DNA of 64,000 bases from Paraescarpia echinospica (Eukaryota; Annelida; Polychaeta; Sabellida; Siboglinidae): the NCBI GenBank assembly GCA_020002185.1, contig CM034539.1, positions 31,117,897 through 31,181,896 of the forward strand, read 5' to 3'. The notes under the pieces were generated by a model, which made no database searches, had not been told where the DNA came from, and was given only the letters and a program-made list of their open reading frames with translations. Below are positions 36,511-46,504 of this stretch, piece after piece. The position numbers and the translations under genes were made by a program. The number at the start of each line of letters is the position of its first letter. The stretch's first letter is position 1.

Positions 36511-36683
36511 AGCAAATTGTTCTGGCAGTAATGGAGGATGATCTGTAAATAAATCTGTCTTGTGGTTTTATGAGACCTTTGGTGACATTAATTCAACTGC
36601 AGTGAATGGAGTGCGACCTGTAAATACGTTTGTGTTGTACACGAATAAAATGTTCAAACCTTATATTGTGTCATTTTTCGAAG

Positions 36684-36728
36684 TATAAGTAATATAAGTA
36701 CCGTGCATCTTAGTCTCTTTCATCAGTT
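36684..36728 (+). promoter_or_regulatory. Core promoter of the ATPase gene
   Basis: TATAAG occurs at 36684 and 36693. TCAGTT at 36723-36728 fits the initiator TCAKTY with its A at 36725, 32 bp after the second TATA. The ATG is 13 nt downstream. Confidence 0.55.
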
Positions 36729-36737
36729 GCGTAAAGT

Positions 36738-37373
36738 ATGGACACGAGGTTAGTTCATCCTTTTACTTGTATCGTTGCTGGGCCGACGGGCTGTGGTAAA
36801 ACGACATTTGTTGTCTCTTTACTACGTCATTCTGCCACACTCGTAAACTCACCGCCCGAAAAGATCACATGGTGTTACGGTGAATGGCAGGCGTTGTATT
36901 TCACGCTCTCTACAATACATCCGAACATAGAATTTGTCGAAGGTCTTCCCGATGTGTCGTCTTTCGATCCTAAAACGAGAAACTTGGTAGTTATCAACGA
37001 TCTCATGTCGGAAACGGACGAGAGGGTCACCAAACTGTTTACGAAGAACAGTCATCATTGCAACACGTCCGTAATATATTTAGTGCAAAATTTATTTCCC
37101 AAAGGGAAAGAGAGTCGCACTATAAGTATAAACGCACAGTACATGGTACTCTTCAAGAACCCTCGCGACAATACACAAGTGGTCATCTTGGCCAAACAGA
37201 TGTATCCGGGTCGAATAAAGTACATGCAAGAAGCTTTCAGAGACGCAACGTCCGTACCACACGGGTATTTGTTCGTCGACCTCAAACAGGCCGCACCGGA
37301 ACACTTGCGTCTGCGTACTAATATCGTTAAGGAACCAAACAAATTTCAGTACCCCTACCTTCCGAAGATATAA
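36738..37373 (+). CDS. A32-type (FtsK/HerA) genome-packaging ATPase
   Basis: The 211-residue intact frame has Walker A GPTGCGKT at residues 15-22 and Walker B LVVINDLM ending at residue 90, with Asp88 as the metal/Glu-type position. It contains VIYLVQNLFPKGKESRTIS (a sensor-like NLF..G motif) and FKNPRDNTQV, both usual for Polinton and adintovirus ATPases. It would pump the element's DNA into a capsid. This is the best preserved gene of the element, of normal length and without lesions. It has its own TATA box and initiator upstream (36693, 36723); its stop codon overlaps the TATA box of the next gene. Confidence 0.96.
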   Translation: MDTRLVHPFTCIVAGPTGCGKTTFVVSLLRHSATLVNSPPEKITWCYGEWQALYFTLSTIHPNIEFVEGLPDVSSFDPKTRNLVVINDLMSETDERVTKLFTKNSHHCNTSVIYLVQNLFPKGKESRTISINAQYMVLFKNPRDNTQVVILAKQMYPGRIKYMQEAFRDATSVPHGYLFVDLKQAAPEHLRLRTNIVKEPNKFQYPYLPKI

Positions 37374-37402
37374 ATAGAAACACGCCGTGACACTCGTCAT
37401 TC
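37369..37402 (+). promoter_or_regulatory. Core promoter of the small basic protein gene
   Basis: TATAAATAG at 37369-37377 contains the ATPase stop codon. The initiator TCATTC is at 37397-37402 (A at 37399, 30 bp from the T of TATA). The leader would be only 7 nt. Confidence 0.68.
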
Positions 37403-37405
37403 GTC

Positions 37406-37724
37406 ATGTCGGCGCGAGTGAAGAGAAACGCGTTGTGCCTTTGTCTCCTCGCTAAAGCGGATCCTGCTTTAGCCAGAGCCTATCATCGACAAGGAGAAAC
37501 CCGATCTGGTACACAGTCTGTGCGAGTGTGCACAGAACATATTAAAAGGGAACGTACCACTAAAGAAAGGTCACAAGACTAAACTGCGTCGGTACAAGAA
37601 GGACCTCAGAACCTTGGTCATCAGGAAAACCGGTCTTCATAAGAAGAAACGTATTCTACAGAAATGTGGTTTCTTTGCGGCCCTACTAGCTCCCTTGGCT
37701 ACGTCCCTTCTAGCCCATTGGTGA
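37406..37724 (+). pseudogene. Small basic Polinton protein, frameshifted
   Basis: The N-terminal frame from ATG 37406 encodes KRNALCLCLLAKADPALARA. The C-terminal frame (+1) from about 37470 encodes LCECAQNILKGNVPLKKG, a highly basic middle (KLRRYKKDLR) and a hydrophobic end (FFAALLAPLATSLLAHW), finishing at TGA 37722. Both halves fit one small protein of about 105 residues that recurs in animal Polintons: basic, with a membrane-active or core-protein-like tail. The role is not established; comparison with adenoviral core peptides is only by size and charge. A single 1-bp indel near 37465-37480 breaks it. Confidence 0.72.
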
Positions 37725-37748
37725 CGACGTTGTTGCAGTCGTAACTAC

Positions 37749-38483
37749 ATGACTATGGAGCACACAAAGAAGATGGCGCTGATCGATCCACGTATTTTGG
37801 ATAACGTTCAACTGCAACCTCCTTCGACCAATCCTATAGGGAGTGTTTTGCGACGACTCGATGACGAAATGCGTTACATATTAGAACAAAGCGATATGGA
37901 CGAGAGGGAAAAGGTTGTGTTGTATAACCAGGTGTTGAGTCGATACAACAATCTTTCCGACAAGCTTATGCAGGAACCACTGCATGTAGCCATCGATACA
38001 TTTCCCAGCAAAGTCGAAAACAAACTTCAACCACCTACCAAAAATGAATTCGTCAAAAAGGAGAACATCGAAAATGAAATCGTCGACAGCATGAAACAGA
38101 AAGCATGACGAGTCATCAATAAAATGAAAGGTGTTGTAAGGTTGAACGATCGCGGCGAGATGACGTACAGAAATGTAACGATTCCGGGAAGTAACGTCGT
38201 GGACCTCGTCAATGACGTGTTGAGAAAGCGGAAGTCTTTTGAACCGGTGGGATGGAAAACCTTCGCTCGTAGTCTCAAGGATGTGAACACGCCCATGGAT
38301 TTAGTGGGTAATCCCGATCGTTGGACTTACATGCAGACAGCGTCAGAGGACGACGATATATCAAAGGAAAAAAGCAGTCCGTTTGACAGTGGTCGTCATC
38401 GACATCGAAGACGTCCGGTGTCATCACGGCGCGCAGCTCATTCGACCACACCGTTGCAACACTTGTGTTGGGAACCGTATTAA
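37749..38483 (+). pseudogene. Conserved Polinton protein split by an in-frame TGA
   Basis: The N-terminal half (37749-38108) has MALIDPRILDNVQLQPP, then LRRLDDEMRYILEQSDMDER and EKVVLYNQVLSRY. The second half (38124-38483, same frame) has VVRLNDRGEMTYRN and VVDLVNDVLRKRKS, GWKTFARSLKDVN and GNPDRWTYMQ, followed by a low-complexity basic tail. Proteins with both halves in one chain are common in invertebrate Polintons, of unknown function. The separating TGA (38106-38108) precedes another CGA codon and can be explained by CGA-to-TGA change. The ATG at 38124 is therefore likely internal. Confidence 0.75.
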
Positions 38484-38519
38484 TAGTCTTGCATGACATG
38501 ACACCAGCATTATTACGGC

Positions 38520-39619
38520 ATGTCTCGCGTAGGTAAGAAGACGAAGCGTTCACACGATGCATTGAAAAGTATTTACTACGACACGAAACTAATCGGAAGT
38601 TACGGAGGCGTTGATGCCCTGCATCGTGCTTCACGTGCTTCACGCGCGTCGTCGAAAGACGTGAAACGGTGGTTGTCGGAACAAGACACACACTACACAA
38701 ACCAGTGACATATCGTTTCAGGCGTAGACGTGTAGTAGTGGGTGGTATAAATCAACAATGGCAGGCCGATCTGGTAGAGATGTCACGTTTGAAATGGTAC
38801 AACGACGGTCACACTTTCATTTTGACCGTGATAGACGTGTTCTCCCAGAAAGCGTGGTCTGTTCCTTTGAAGAACAAATCGGGGCCGTCACTCACGACGG
38901 CGTTTCGTCGGTTGTTAAAGGACAATGATGGCCCACTATCATTGCAAACGGATAAAGGAATAGAGTTTCTGAGTAGGCAACTGCAAGAGTTTCTGAAAGA
39001 GAAATGTATCCACCATTTTACGACACACAACGAAGAGACCAAGGCGTGTATCGTGGAACGTTTCAATCGTACTCTGAAGACACGTATGTGGAGATATTTC
39101 ACGAAAAACCAGACGTTAAAGTACCTGGACGTATTACACCACCTAGTCGATTTGTACAACGACAGTTATCATAGAAATATTGGAATGGCGCCGTCTGAAG
39201 TGAACGTGATCAATCAAGAAGAGGTTTGGCAAAGGTTGTACGGAAATGAAGGACACGGAAAAGTCAAACCGGTTTTAAAAGTGGGCGATCACGTGCGTAT
39301 CAGCAAAGTCAAGAGACAATTCAAAAAAGGTTACTTACCCAACTGGAGTGACGAGATAGTTACCGTCAAAACAGTTCATCGTTCCGATCCGCCTGTTTAT
39401 CGTTTGATTGATGATCAAGATTCGCCGATAGAGGGAACATTTTACGAACAAGAACTACAGAAAGTGGTTATGGCCAAGGATAAACGCTATCGTATCGAGA
39501 AAGTGTTGCAGCAGCGCAAGCGAGGAAAAAAGACACAGGTCCTGATCAAGTGGGTAGGGTTTTCCGACTCGTTCAACAGCTGGTTGGATAAAGCGTCACT
39601 CGTCACGTATAAAGGTTAG
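38520..39619 (+). pseudogene. Polinton integrase with C-terminal chromodomain, one frameshift
   Basis: The N-terminal piece (from ATG 38520) encodes LKSIYYDTKLIGSYGGVDAL and KRWLSEQDT. After a frameshift in the (AC)n run near 38685-38695 the rest (to 39619) holds the catalytic core: WQADLVEM (Asp), LQTDKGIEFL (Asp) and VERFNRTLKT (Glu, 34 residues after the second Asp). A basic linker follows (KVGDHVRISKVKRQFKKG, an SH3-like start), and the C-terminus is a chromodomain (YRIEKVLQQRKRGKKTQVLI, then KWVGF..SFNSW). The enzyme inserts the element with 6-bp duplications, which agrees with the TCCTGG flanks. A chromodomain may guide it to histone marks. Confidence 0.94.
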
Positions 39620-39643
39620 TACACACCAGTCAAGCCGTCATTC
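39608..39643 (+). promoter_or_regulatory. Core promoter of the membrane/capsid gene cluster
   Basis: TATAAAG at 39608-39614 lies within the end of the integrase gene. Initiator TCATTC is at 39638-39643 (A at 39640, 32 bp away). The leader is 9 nt. Confidence 0.65.
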
Positions 39644-39648
39644 GTGTC

Positions 39649-39921
39649 ATGGAAGATACGACGGACATTCGATTCGAAAACACAGAGCTCGAAGATACCG
39701 GAAGTAACAGCAGACGTTGGGTGTTGTTTGGAAATACGTGCCCGAAATCGGAAATTGTCTTCTTCTGCCAAATCGTCATACTGTACACCGTTATATTGGT
39801 CAGTATCTACAACATGACTAAAGTAGACGGAAACTCTAATCTGTGGACGGCTTTGTTGAGCAATGGCCTGGGATACCTGTTACCTAATGCGTCTATGAAA
39901 CGCGGTGAACATGTCGTCTGA
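39649..39921 (+). CDS. Small single-span membrane protein
   Basis: 90 residues. An acidic N-terminus (MEDTTDIRFENTELED) is followed by one strong transmembrane segment, IVFFCQIVILYTVILVSIY, at about residues 36-54, and then WTALLSNGLGYLLPNASMKR. The closing 'ALLSNGLGYLLPNAS' pattern is one I recognise from small proteins encoded next to the capsid genes of animal Polintons. Its role is unknown; position suggests a virion or assembly factor. It overlaps the start of the minor capsid gene by 11 bp, so the two are probably read from one transcript. Confidence 0.68.
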   Translation: MEDTTDIRFENTELEDTGSNSRRWVLFGNTCPKSEIVFFCQIVILYTVILVSIYNMTKVDGNSNLWTALLSNGLGYLLPNASMKRGEHVV

Positions 39922-40696
39922 TTTTTACCTGACGTTGCCCAGCAACGCGTCTATGGAGTTAAATCCCGACAACACGTTTACCCACTATGTCACGGCTTTG
40001 CCGCAACGCATCAGTTTAGTCGGTCAGTGGGAGTGCGGACTGGTGGAGATTCAATACCCGCACAGTTGGTACAACGTGAGAGAAGAGGACGTTTATTTTG
40101 CCGTGAATGTTGATGGTACGCCTTATGTGGTGAATATCGAGGCAGGCCACTACGGTAGTCCCCAAGCTCTCACTCATGCAATCAAAAGAATAATAAAGTC
40201 ACCGATAAATGAAAAGCAAATAAAACTGAGCTACAGTGACATCACACACAAAGTGACTATACACATGGTAGAAAACATCTCATTCTCAGTGTACTCGTTG
40301 AAACTTCAGTGTTTGCTAGGTTTAAGCCAGGATGTTTACACCACATCCGAAGAAGGACCAGATTATTATTACGTTAAAAAAGCCGAATCTGTGGTAGATA
40401 TGGCGCAGGGTTTTTACTCGCTGTACGTCTACACCGACGTTGTGGAACCACGTGTGGTCGGGGATACCGTCGTCCCTCTGTTGAGGGTTGTACCCATAGA
40501 AAGAAAACACGGAGACGTGGTGTCAACAAGTTTTGACAATGTACAATTCGTTCCCGTCTTGCACAAAGAATTTACGACCATCGAGATCGATATAAGAGAC
40601 GACACAGGACGTCGCGTACCATTCGAGCGAGGTAGAGTGACGGCAACACTTCACTTTCGACGACGCAAACCATCATTTTTGAAACATGAGTCGTAA
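39911..40696 (+). CDS. Minor capsid (penton-like, single jelly-roll) protein
   Basis: The best start is ATG 39911 (an upstream GTG at 39905 is unlikely in an animal gene). The 261-residue protein opens with SSDFYLTLPSNASMELNPDN, then FTHYVTALPQRI, GQWECGLVEIQYPHSWYN and a C-terminal HFRR. This is the usual N-terminus of the Polinton minor capsid protein, which is predicted to be a single jelly-roll at the capsid vertices. The frame is intact and of normal length. It is followed directly by the remnant of the major capsid gene. Confidence 0.82.
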   Translation: MSSDFYLTLPSNASMELNPDNTFTHYVTALPQRISLVGQWECGLVEIQYPHSWYNVREEDVYFAVNVDGTPYVVNIEAGHYGSPQALTHAIKRIIKSPINEKQIKLSYSDITHKVTIHMVENISFSVYSLKLQCLLGLSQDVYTTSEEGPDYYYVKKAESVVDMAQGFYSLYVYTDVVEPRVVGDTVVPLLRVVPIERKHGDVVSTSFDNVQFVPVLHKEFTTIEIDIRDDTGRRVPFERGRVTATLHFRRRKPSFLKHES

Positions 40697-40950
40697 GACA
40701 AGTCGGCGACAACATCAATCAGCGACAACATCAGTCGGGACGAGTTTGGCAAAGGTACACCCTGTTTGCGTTTGACATCACACCAGATTGTTGTGACGGT
40801 CCCCATTTCAATTTGGTACATAAAGGCAACCTACGAGTCGAGATGCACTTTAATCAACCTCTCGACCAAACGATCAACGTCGTCGTCTACGGAGAATTCG
40901 AGACGGTTTTGGAGATTGACCGCAACAGAAACGTCGTCTACGATTACTGA
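40690..40950 (+). pseudogene. Major capsid protein remnant (C-terminus only)
   Basis: The frame from about 40744 to the TGA at 40948-40950 encodes YTLFAFDITPDCCDG, FNLVHKGNLRVEMHFNQPLD and INVVVYGEFETVLEIDRNRN. This is the conserved C-terminal end of the Polinton double-jelly-roll major capsid protein. Family members are about 500-650 residues, so close to 90% of the gene is missing. The short ATG frame at 40686 (MSRKTSRRQ) may be what is left of its N-terminus, placing the deletion near 40700-40745. The stop overlaps the protease ATG (TGATG). The element can no longer build its own capsid. Confidence 0.8.
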
Positions 40951-41402
40951 TGGATACGGCACAGATAGAAAGACTCCTTGCGGCGGATGCTTACACTAGG
41001 ACCGTTGTTCGAGGCGTACTACATAAAGACGGGTTATACACTACTCCTATGACTACCTATCCGGCAGCTTTCATGTGCAATACTCATTCGAGCGGTGAAC
41101 TGGGTCAACATTGGATCTGCATGTTTATTACAAAAGACGGACGTGGAGAATACTTCGACTCCTACGGTTTGCCACCTTGACACGTCGAATTCGTGGATTT
41201 TCTACAGAGCAACTGCGTGAATTGGACTTTCAACAAGAGAACGCTTCAGAGCCCGCTGTCTAACGTGTATGGACAATACTGTGTCATGTACTTGCTGCAC
41301 CGAAGTCGAGACGTACCCATGAAGACGTTTGTGAAAACTTTCGGGAACGATTTAGTGAACAATGACTGTCGTGTTTTCGATTTTGTTAAGAGTATCATGT
41401 AA
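40950..41402 (+). pseudogene. Adenain-type cysteine protease with an internal stop
   Basis: The catalytic set of adenovirus-type proteases is visible: His in GELGQHWICMF, Asp in EYFDSYG and, after the lesion, Gln/Cys in NVYGQYCVMYLLH. The frame is broken by TGA at 41178-41180 between the Asp and Cys motifs and then continues in the same frame to 41402. The enzyme matures capsid precursors in the intact element; truncation before the catalytic cysteine would remove activity. CGA-to-TGA is the simplest origin of the stop. Confidence 0.92.
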
Positions 41403-41494
41403 TGTGTGCATGTAATGTTGGCATGCACGTTCTTGTATTACCTTAATTAAGTAATTAAAAAGTCAACACCATATATGTATTTGTGAAATTTTTA

Positions 41495-41725
41495 TTCAGA
41501 CACCCAAGAGAAAGTGTCAATCTTATAAAATCTTGTAAACCTTAACTTAATACAAATTGATTCCATATGATACACAAATTGTATTCAGACACCCAAGAGA
41601 AAGCGTGACTGTGAATTATATTACATATATTCTTGTTGTCAGACACCCAGGAGTAAGTGTCAATCTTATAAAATCTTGTAAACCTTAACAATTATATACA
41701 AATCGACTCCATATGATACACAGTC
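41495..41725. repeat. CAGACACCCARGAGWAAG repeats between convergent genes
   Basis: The motif occurs at about 41498, 41585 and 41640. The first and third copies are followed by the same 'AATCTTATAAAATCTTGTAA' block. This is the intergenic zone where the plus- and minus-strand transcripts of the Polinton converge. Confidence 0.75.
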
Positions 41726-41882
41726 ACTGTTAGACAGTATGCTACACTCTGTGCTTATTTATTTTATTCATGACACGACTTTTGCAGCGATTGAAGTATA
41801 CAATATACTTCGTTTATTTTCACCAGTGTCCTACTTAAAAATAGAAACCACATGATGATGATGTTGTTGATGCAACAATGAC

Positions 41883-41904
41883 GTGTGTGTGTGTGTGTGT
41901 GTGT
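41883..41904. repeat. (GT)n microsatellite
   Basis: Eleven GT dinucleotides in the 3' flank of the polymerase gene. Confidence 0.95.
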
Positions 41905-44900
41905 ATCGATTTTCTTTAACAATTGACAAGATAGGAGTCGATAAACACAATAGTTCATCACGGCTATATTAACACCGGATATTACACGGCTATCTCTCGA
42001 GTGTACCGAACAGTAAATGTGAAATGTGAAATGTACACTCTTTAATAATCGACAAGTAGGAGTCAGTGGTCGATAAATATCATACCTGATCACAGTTACA
42101 CCAAGACTGAATGTTACTCCAAGACTAAATGTTACACCAATACCGAATGATACACGGGGAGGGTAGCTCACGAGAAGAATTACTGGTGTGTCTATTATAC
42201 CAGACACGGAGAGGAGGTAGAGATTCCATCGGCTTGTACCGGTCGTTTGGAATAAAAATATGTTAGTGCAGAACGTTCTTGAATATAAGTAAAAACTGAA
42301 GCATTCTTCACACGAAACCCTCGATTTTTTCCAATGCCACTCTCTTTGGTTTTCAGTACTTTCAAAAATGTGTCTGTCAATTTTGTTGTGTCGTTTATTT
42401 AGACCTTTCGTGTTGAATTTATCTGTATCACCAAAACAATAATATGTTTTGCTGCACAACCCGATAAAACCTCTACCTTCATACTCTATTTTGAACAGGT
42501 CAGGTGTCCTTTTGTCGTGACGCGCACACGCAATACAATACGATTTCGAAGGGACACATTCTTTCCCTTCCAAACGACAACTCACATAATCGGACGCATG
42601 CGCGTCACAACAAACAGCAGGAAACCACCGGGACAAGTTTGTAAAGTATTCTTGTCGTTTATCAGTGGTAACACAATCGTCTAAACAAGATAAAGCTAGA
42701 CTTAAATATGCGGAATCCGTATCCATCTCGCAATATTGGAAGAGAGGGCGCTCTACGTAATAATCTATGAAATCGTAATAAAATTCCAGCATTCTCAACT
42801 TTGCATACTGGTAAACCATGAAACCAATTTGAAGAGGGAGATCGTATTTAATGGATTTCGTGTTCATTGTTAATAGGTACACGGATTCCGTAATTAGGTC
42901 TAGCTGGCGAAAACGATGACTGTTAATTCCTTGGCTCGCAGTTTTATTGTTACAAAAGATAATATTTCTGTGGAGATCCTTAAAGTGATACATTTTCCAT
43001 AGCCACTATTCCCAAGAAGCTTCATTGTATCGCCAATAATGGCCTTGTCCGGGTGCACTTCACCTTCGCGGCGTGCATTGGAGACGGCATTGGCGAAATG
43101 CTTGAAACACGGACTGGGTTCGTATTCTAAAACTTGATAAACGTGAGATACGATCAGTCCGTGTTTCAAATACCATTTTAACAAAGGTGTACCTAAAAGA
43201 ATTTGTTTACCAAAATACGAAGCCACTAGTGTACGCCGAGGAGTAGTTAATATATTGTGCTCTTCAGCGCAAGTTCGCATGTAGGGACCGATGTTGTCAC
43301 GGGAAATGTAAATGTTTTTGAAAATAGGTTGCATTTCACAAAAATTATCTTTAAGATGATCTGGAACAAAAATGTCGCTCTCTACCATGCCAAGTAGGCG
43401 ACCTTCAACTACATTTTGCAAAACTTTATCTTGGGTCATTTCCCACTTCAGGTTACGGTGAGGAAATTTTGAATTTAGAAAATTTCTTCGGAATTTTTCC
43501 GAATTTCTTTCCATTGACATTCCCACATTTCGACGACTTCGGCATATTTACGCAAATACGTAGTGTTCTTTTTAGTTTCTGATAGGAGATCGGCCATAGA
43601 CTTCCCGTTGATAGAGTTGGTGTGCTCCACGTTACAAGGACAACCGTGAAAATAGCAACCGTGAAATTGATAAATGGTACGAATCTGGGCACACCATCTG
43701 TCAACGGGAAGTCTATGATCCCCAATGTGTTTCTCTTCTCTGTTAAATTGATGCCTTATCGTTGTATTCATCTCGTGAGCTACCCACTCTAGCCATTCAA
43801 GAGCCATTTTTCTGCAAACACGTGATGTTTTACATCTGAAATTATTTTCTCAGCTACGACACGTATAACATCTGGTAGGCATATCTTGTGAAAGAGCCCA
43901 AAGGTATAATGCATTCGCGTCGTAGCCGACAATAGAACGACGGGCGAGCTGAGTCGCCCCTTTCCAATTCACGAGGCCGTGTAACGTCGACTTCGTGATG
44001 GCGGTGATATATTATAGACGGGCCCCCTACGATGGCTTTTTTAACATATCATGTAAATCCGAATCTTTTTGATTAAACAGACTGAAATAAATATCACGTG
44101 GTAATGTGTCAAACATAAATTTCATGGTTAGACCGGGAACGCTAATACCATCTTTAAACATATCAATGTGGCGCAATTTGTAAAAAGAGAACTGTTTTTT
44201 ATAGCTTCAAGGAAAGGAACGACATCTCTATTGTTGTACCTAATAAGAAAATCACGAAAAGTTTTCATATCGTGATCGTGCCAAATTTGTTCGCAGTACG
44301 CGTAATTTTCGTCAGATTTACAGTCGAGTTTACTTAACAAAGTCACCCACTCGTAGGGAAAGTATCCTTTAGTTTGTACACATCCGTAAGCTTTCAGAAA
44401 TTTATTGTAACTAAAACCGGGGGCCAAATAATTTATGATGTCCAAAAATTTCAAAGTCGCTGTTTATCATCAAATTAGTATGACGCATTACCACGAACAT
44501 GGAGTTTTTAGTTTTTTTCTCTGTTGTGTCCGTCTCGTCACCTACGTCGGTTGTCAGGAAGTGTCCTGTAATATGTTTTTCTAGAATTTCGTCTAAGTCA
44601 GGTTCGAGCATTCTAGCCTCTGGTGATTGAATATCTTTTAGTTGTTGGTTTAATTCATCAAAAACAAACTGATAACGTGTTTTAAGAATTTCGGAAGCAG
44701 TGTCGCTAATTTCGTAAAGATAATTTAGAAAACGGTCGACTAGTTGGCTCGGCTCACCCTCGCTAATAAAACAGCGTGGTTCCTTGTACCCGGGAACATT
44801 GGATGACACACTAACGCAAAGTATTTCGTGTCGAGCCAACCAGTCGACCTTTGGAGTATTAACAGGTAAGTTGGTAGTATCAAAATAAGATTCAAAATCA

Positions 44901-46169
44901 AAGGTGGCCTGTAACGGATAATACCGGTATTTTTCTTCGACGTCAATACCCAACTCATCAAGTTTCTGAAAAACGGTTTCCTGAACATGAAATATACCAC
45001 CAGGAAAAATTCTCTTGACCTCGACTTCGCAACCTTGTTGGTGTCTTTTTAAGGACCATCCTGTATGCCAAAGTTTGTCACATTTGAATGACCGTGTGTA
45101 TGTTTTAATATCGTGAATATAAGAAAAATGTGTTCCGAAAAGATTCAAATTTAAAGTATCAGGGAATTTACAAGTTGAACGTCTTAGTAAATGACACGCT
45201 ACCAAGTTCTCGTCGTCGTCGTCGTCGTGATGATCTAGTAATTCATAAACAACAATATTGATATGAAAAAGCTTCTCAATGTCATAAAGATCATTTAACT
45301 TAAAGCCATGAAAATGCTTCATAGACGGGGCATCGTTTATGGCCTCTTGGTACATGTTATATAACATTTAAACATGAGGCTCAAGATTACGAATGTCAGC
45401 TCCCCGACTTAGCGCGAGAGCCCGGAAAAAACAAAGATGATCTTCATACGGAGGCTTGCCGTGTCGGGATAAGTCACAGGACAACGAATTTAAACCTTTA
45501 TTTGTGAGAATATAGTCGGGAAGGACTATGTTCTCGCAAGTACCCATAGAGTGATCAGGTATGATGTTTATAAAGAAAGTAACGTTGGTCACCAAACGAC
45601 ATTTCCACTGAGAATCAGGCCTTTGTATAATAGCCCAACTTAAAATATCTTTTTCTTCAAACGAATTTAAAAACGACTTAAACTCATCTGCATTAGTAAT
45701 TAAAGGGGGTGCGTCCAGAAAGGTAAAAAAAAATTTTTTTTAAGAATGAAAATAACGATGTTCTTTTGTTTTCTGGTTATATAAAATAAATCCGAAGCTT
45801 AAATTAATTTTGAAGGCGGTAGTCTGTTCATCAAAAATGTTCCACAATGTTGGATGTAACGAGGTTATGTCAGTATCTGTTAATCGAATGTTGTAGGTTC
45901 TCTGGACGGGCCCCCTACGATAATGTGTGCGAATTGTCGACCACTGACTCCTATAAAAATTAAACAAATTATCGGGAACAAAATCTACCACCTACGGTGG
46001 TACAACTGAATCTTGTTGAAGGAGTAACGGAGAGGCTGCAGGTGATGCCGGAGAGGGTAGGGGTGAATGACGTGGAGACGGCCTTTTCGGTGATGGTGAT
46101 GCTGAAGCAGTCGGTGATGACGTCACACCCAATGACGGTGACCGTCGGCGTTTTCGCGATTTCTACAAT

Positions 46170-46215
46170 AACATATGTTTTTTACAATACAATACAATGC
46201 AATAGGAGTTTATTG
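46170..46215. repeat. CAATACAATACAATGCAATA stretch
   Basis: Short pentamer-type repeat within the intron before the main polymerase exon; resembles the 3' tail of some LINEs but is too short to assign. Confidence 0.35.
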
Positions 46216-46504
46216 TCCAATAGTAATTCATAGGATAATTTTAGGGTAGAAATTTTTTTGTTAGATTACGTTAATTAAGTTAATAAAAGTAGGAAAGTTG
46301 TTCATAACTTGGACAGTGAAACATGTAGTAAAGTATTCAACTAATTAAACACACAATATTGAAAAACACTGCAATAAAAGCACGTATCACTAGACGGGGG
46401 AATAGAAATCTTTTATGGTACGATAGTCAATTTCTTCAGTTGATATGTACACTAAATACAGACGTAGTCAGTGATAATACCCGATATCTTCACATATTAC
46501 TCAC

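Noticed and set aside
41764..42190. C-terminal extension of the longest polymerase frame beyond 42195
   Set aside because: After the frameshift near 42370 the family-like C-terminus is in another frame and ends at 42195; the extension has low-complexity repeats (SLGVTFSLGVT).
44019..45922. GACGGGCCCCCTACGAT present at both 44019 and 45906
   Set aside because: Both lie in conserved polymerase codons (AIVGGPS and YRRGPV) and are likely a coincidence of codon use.
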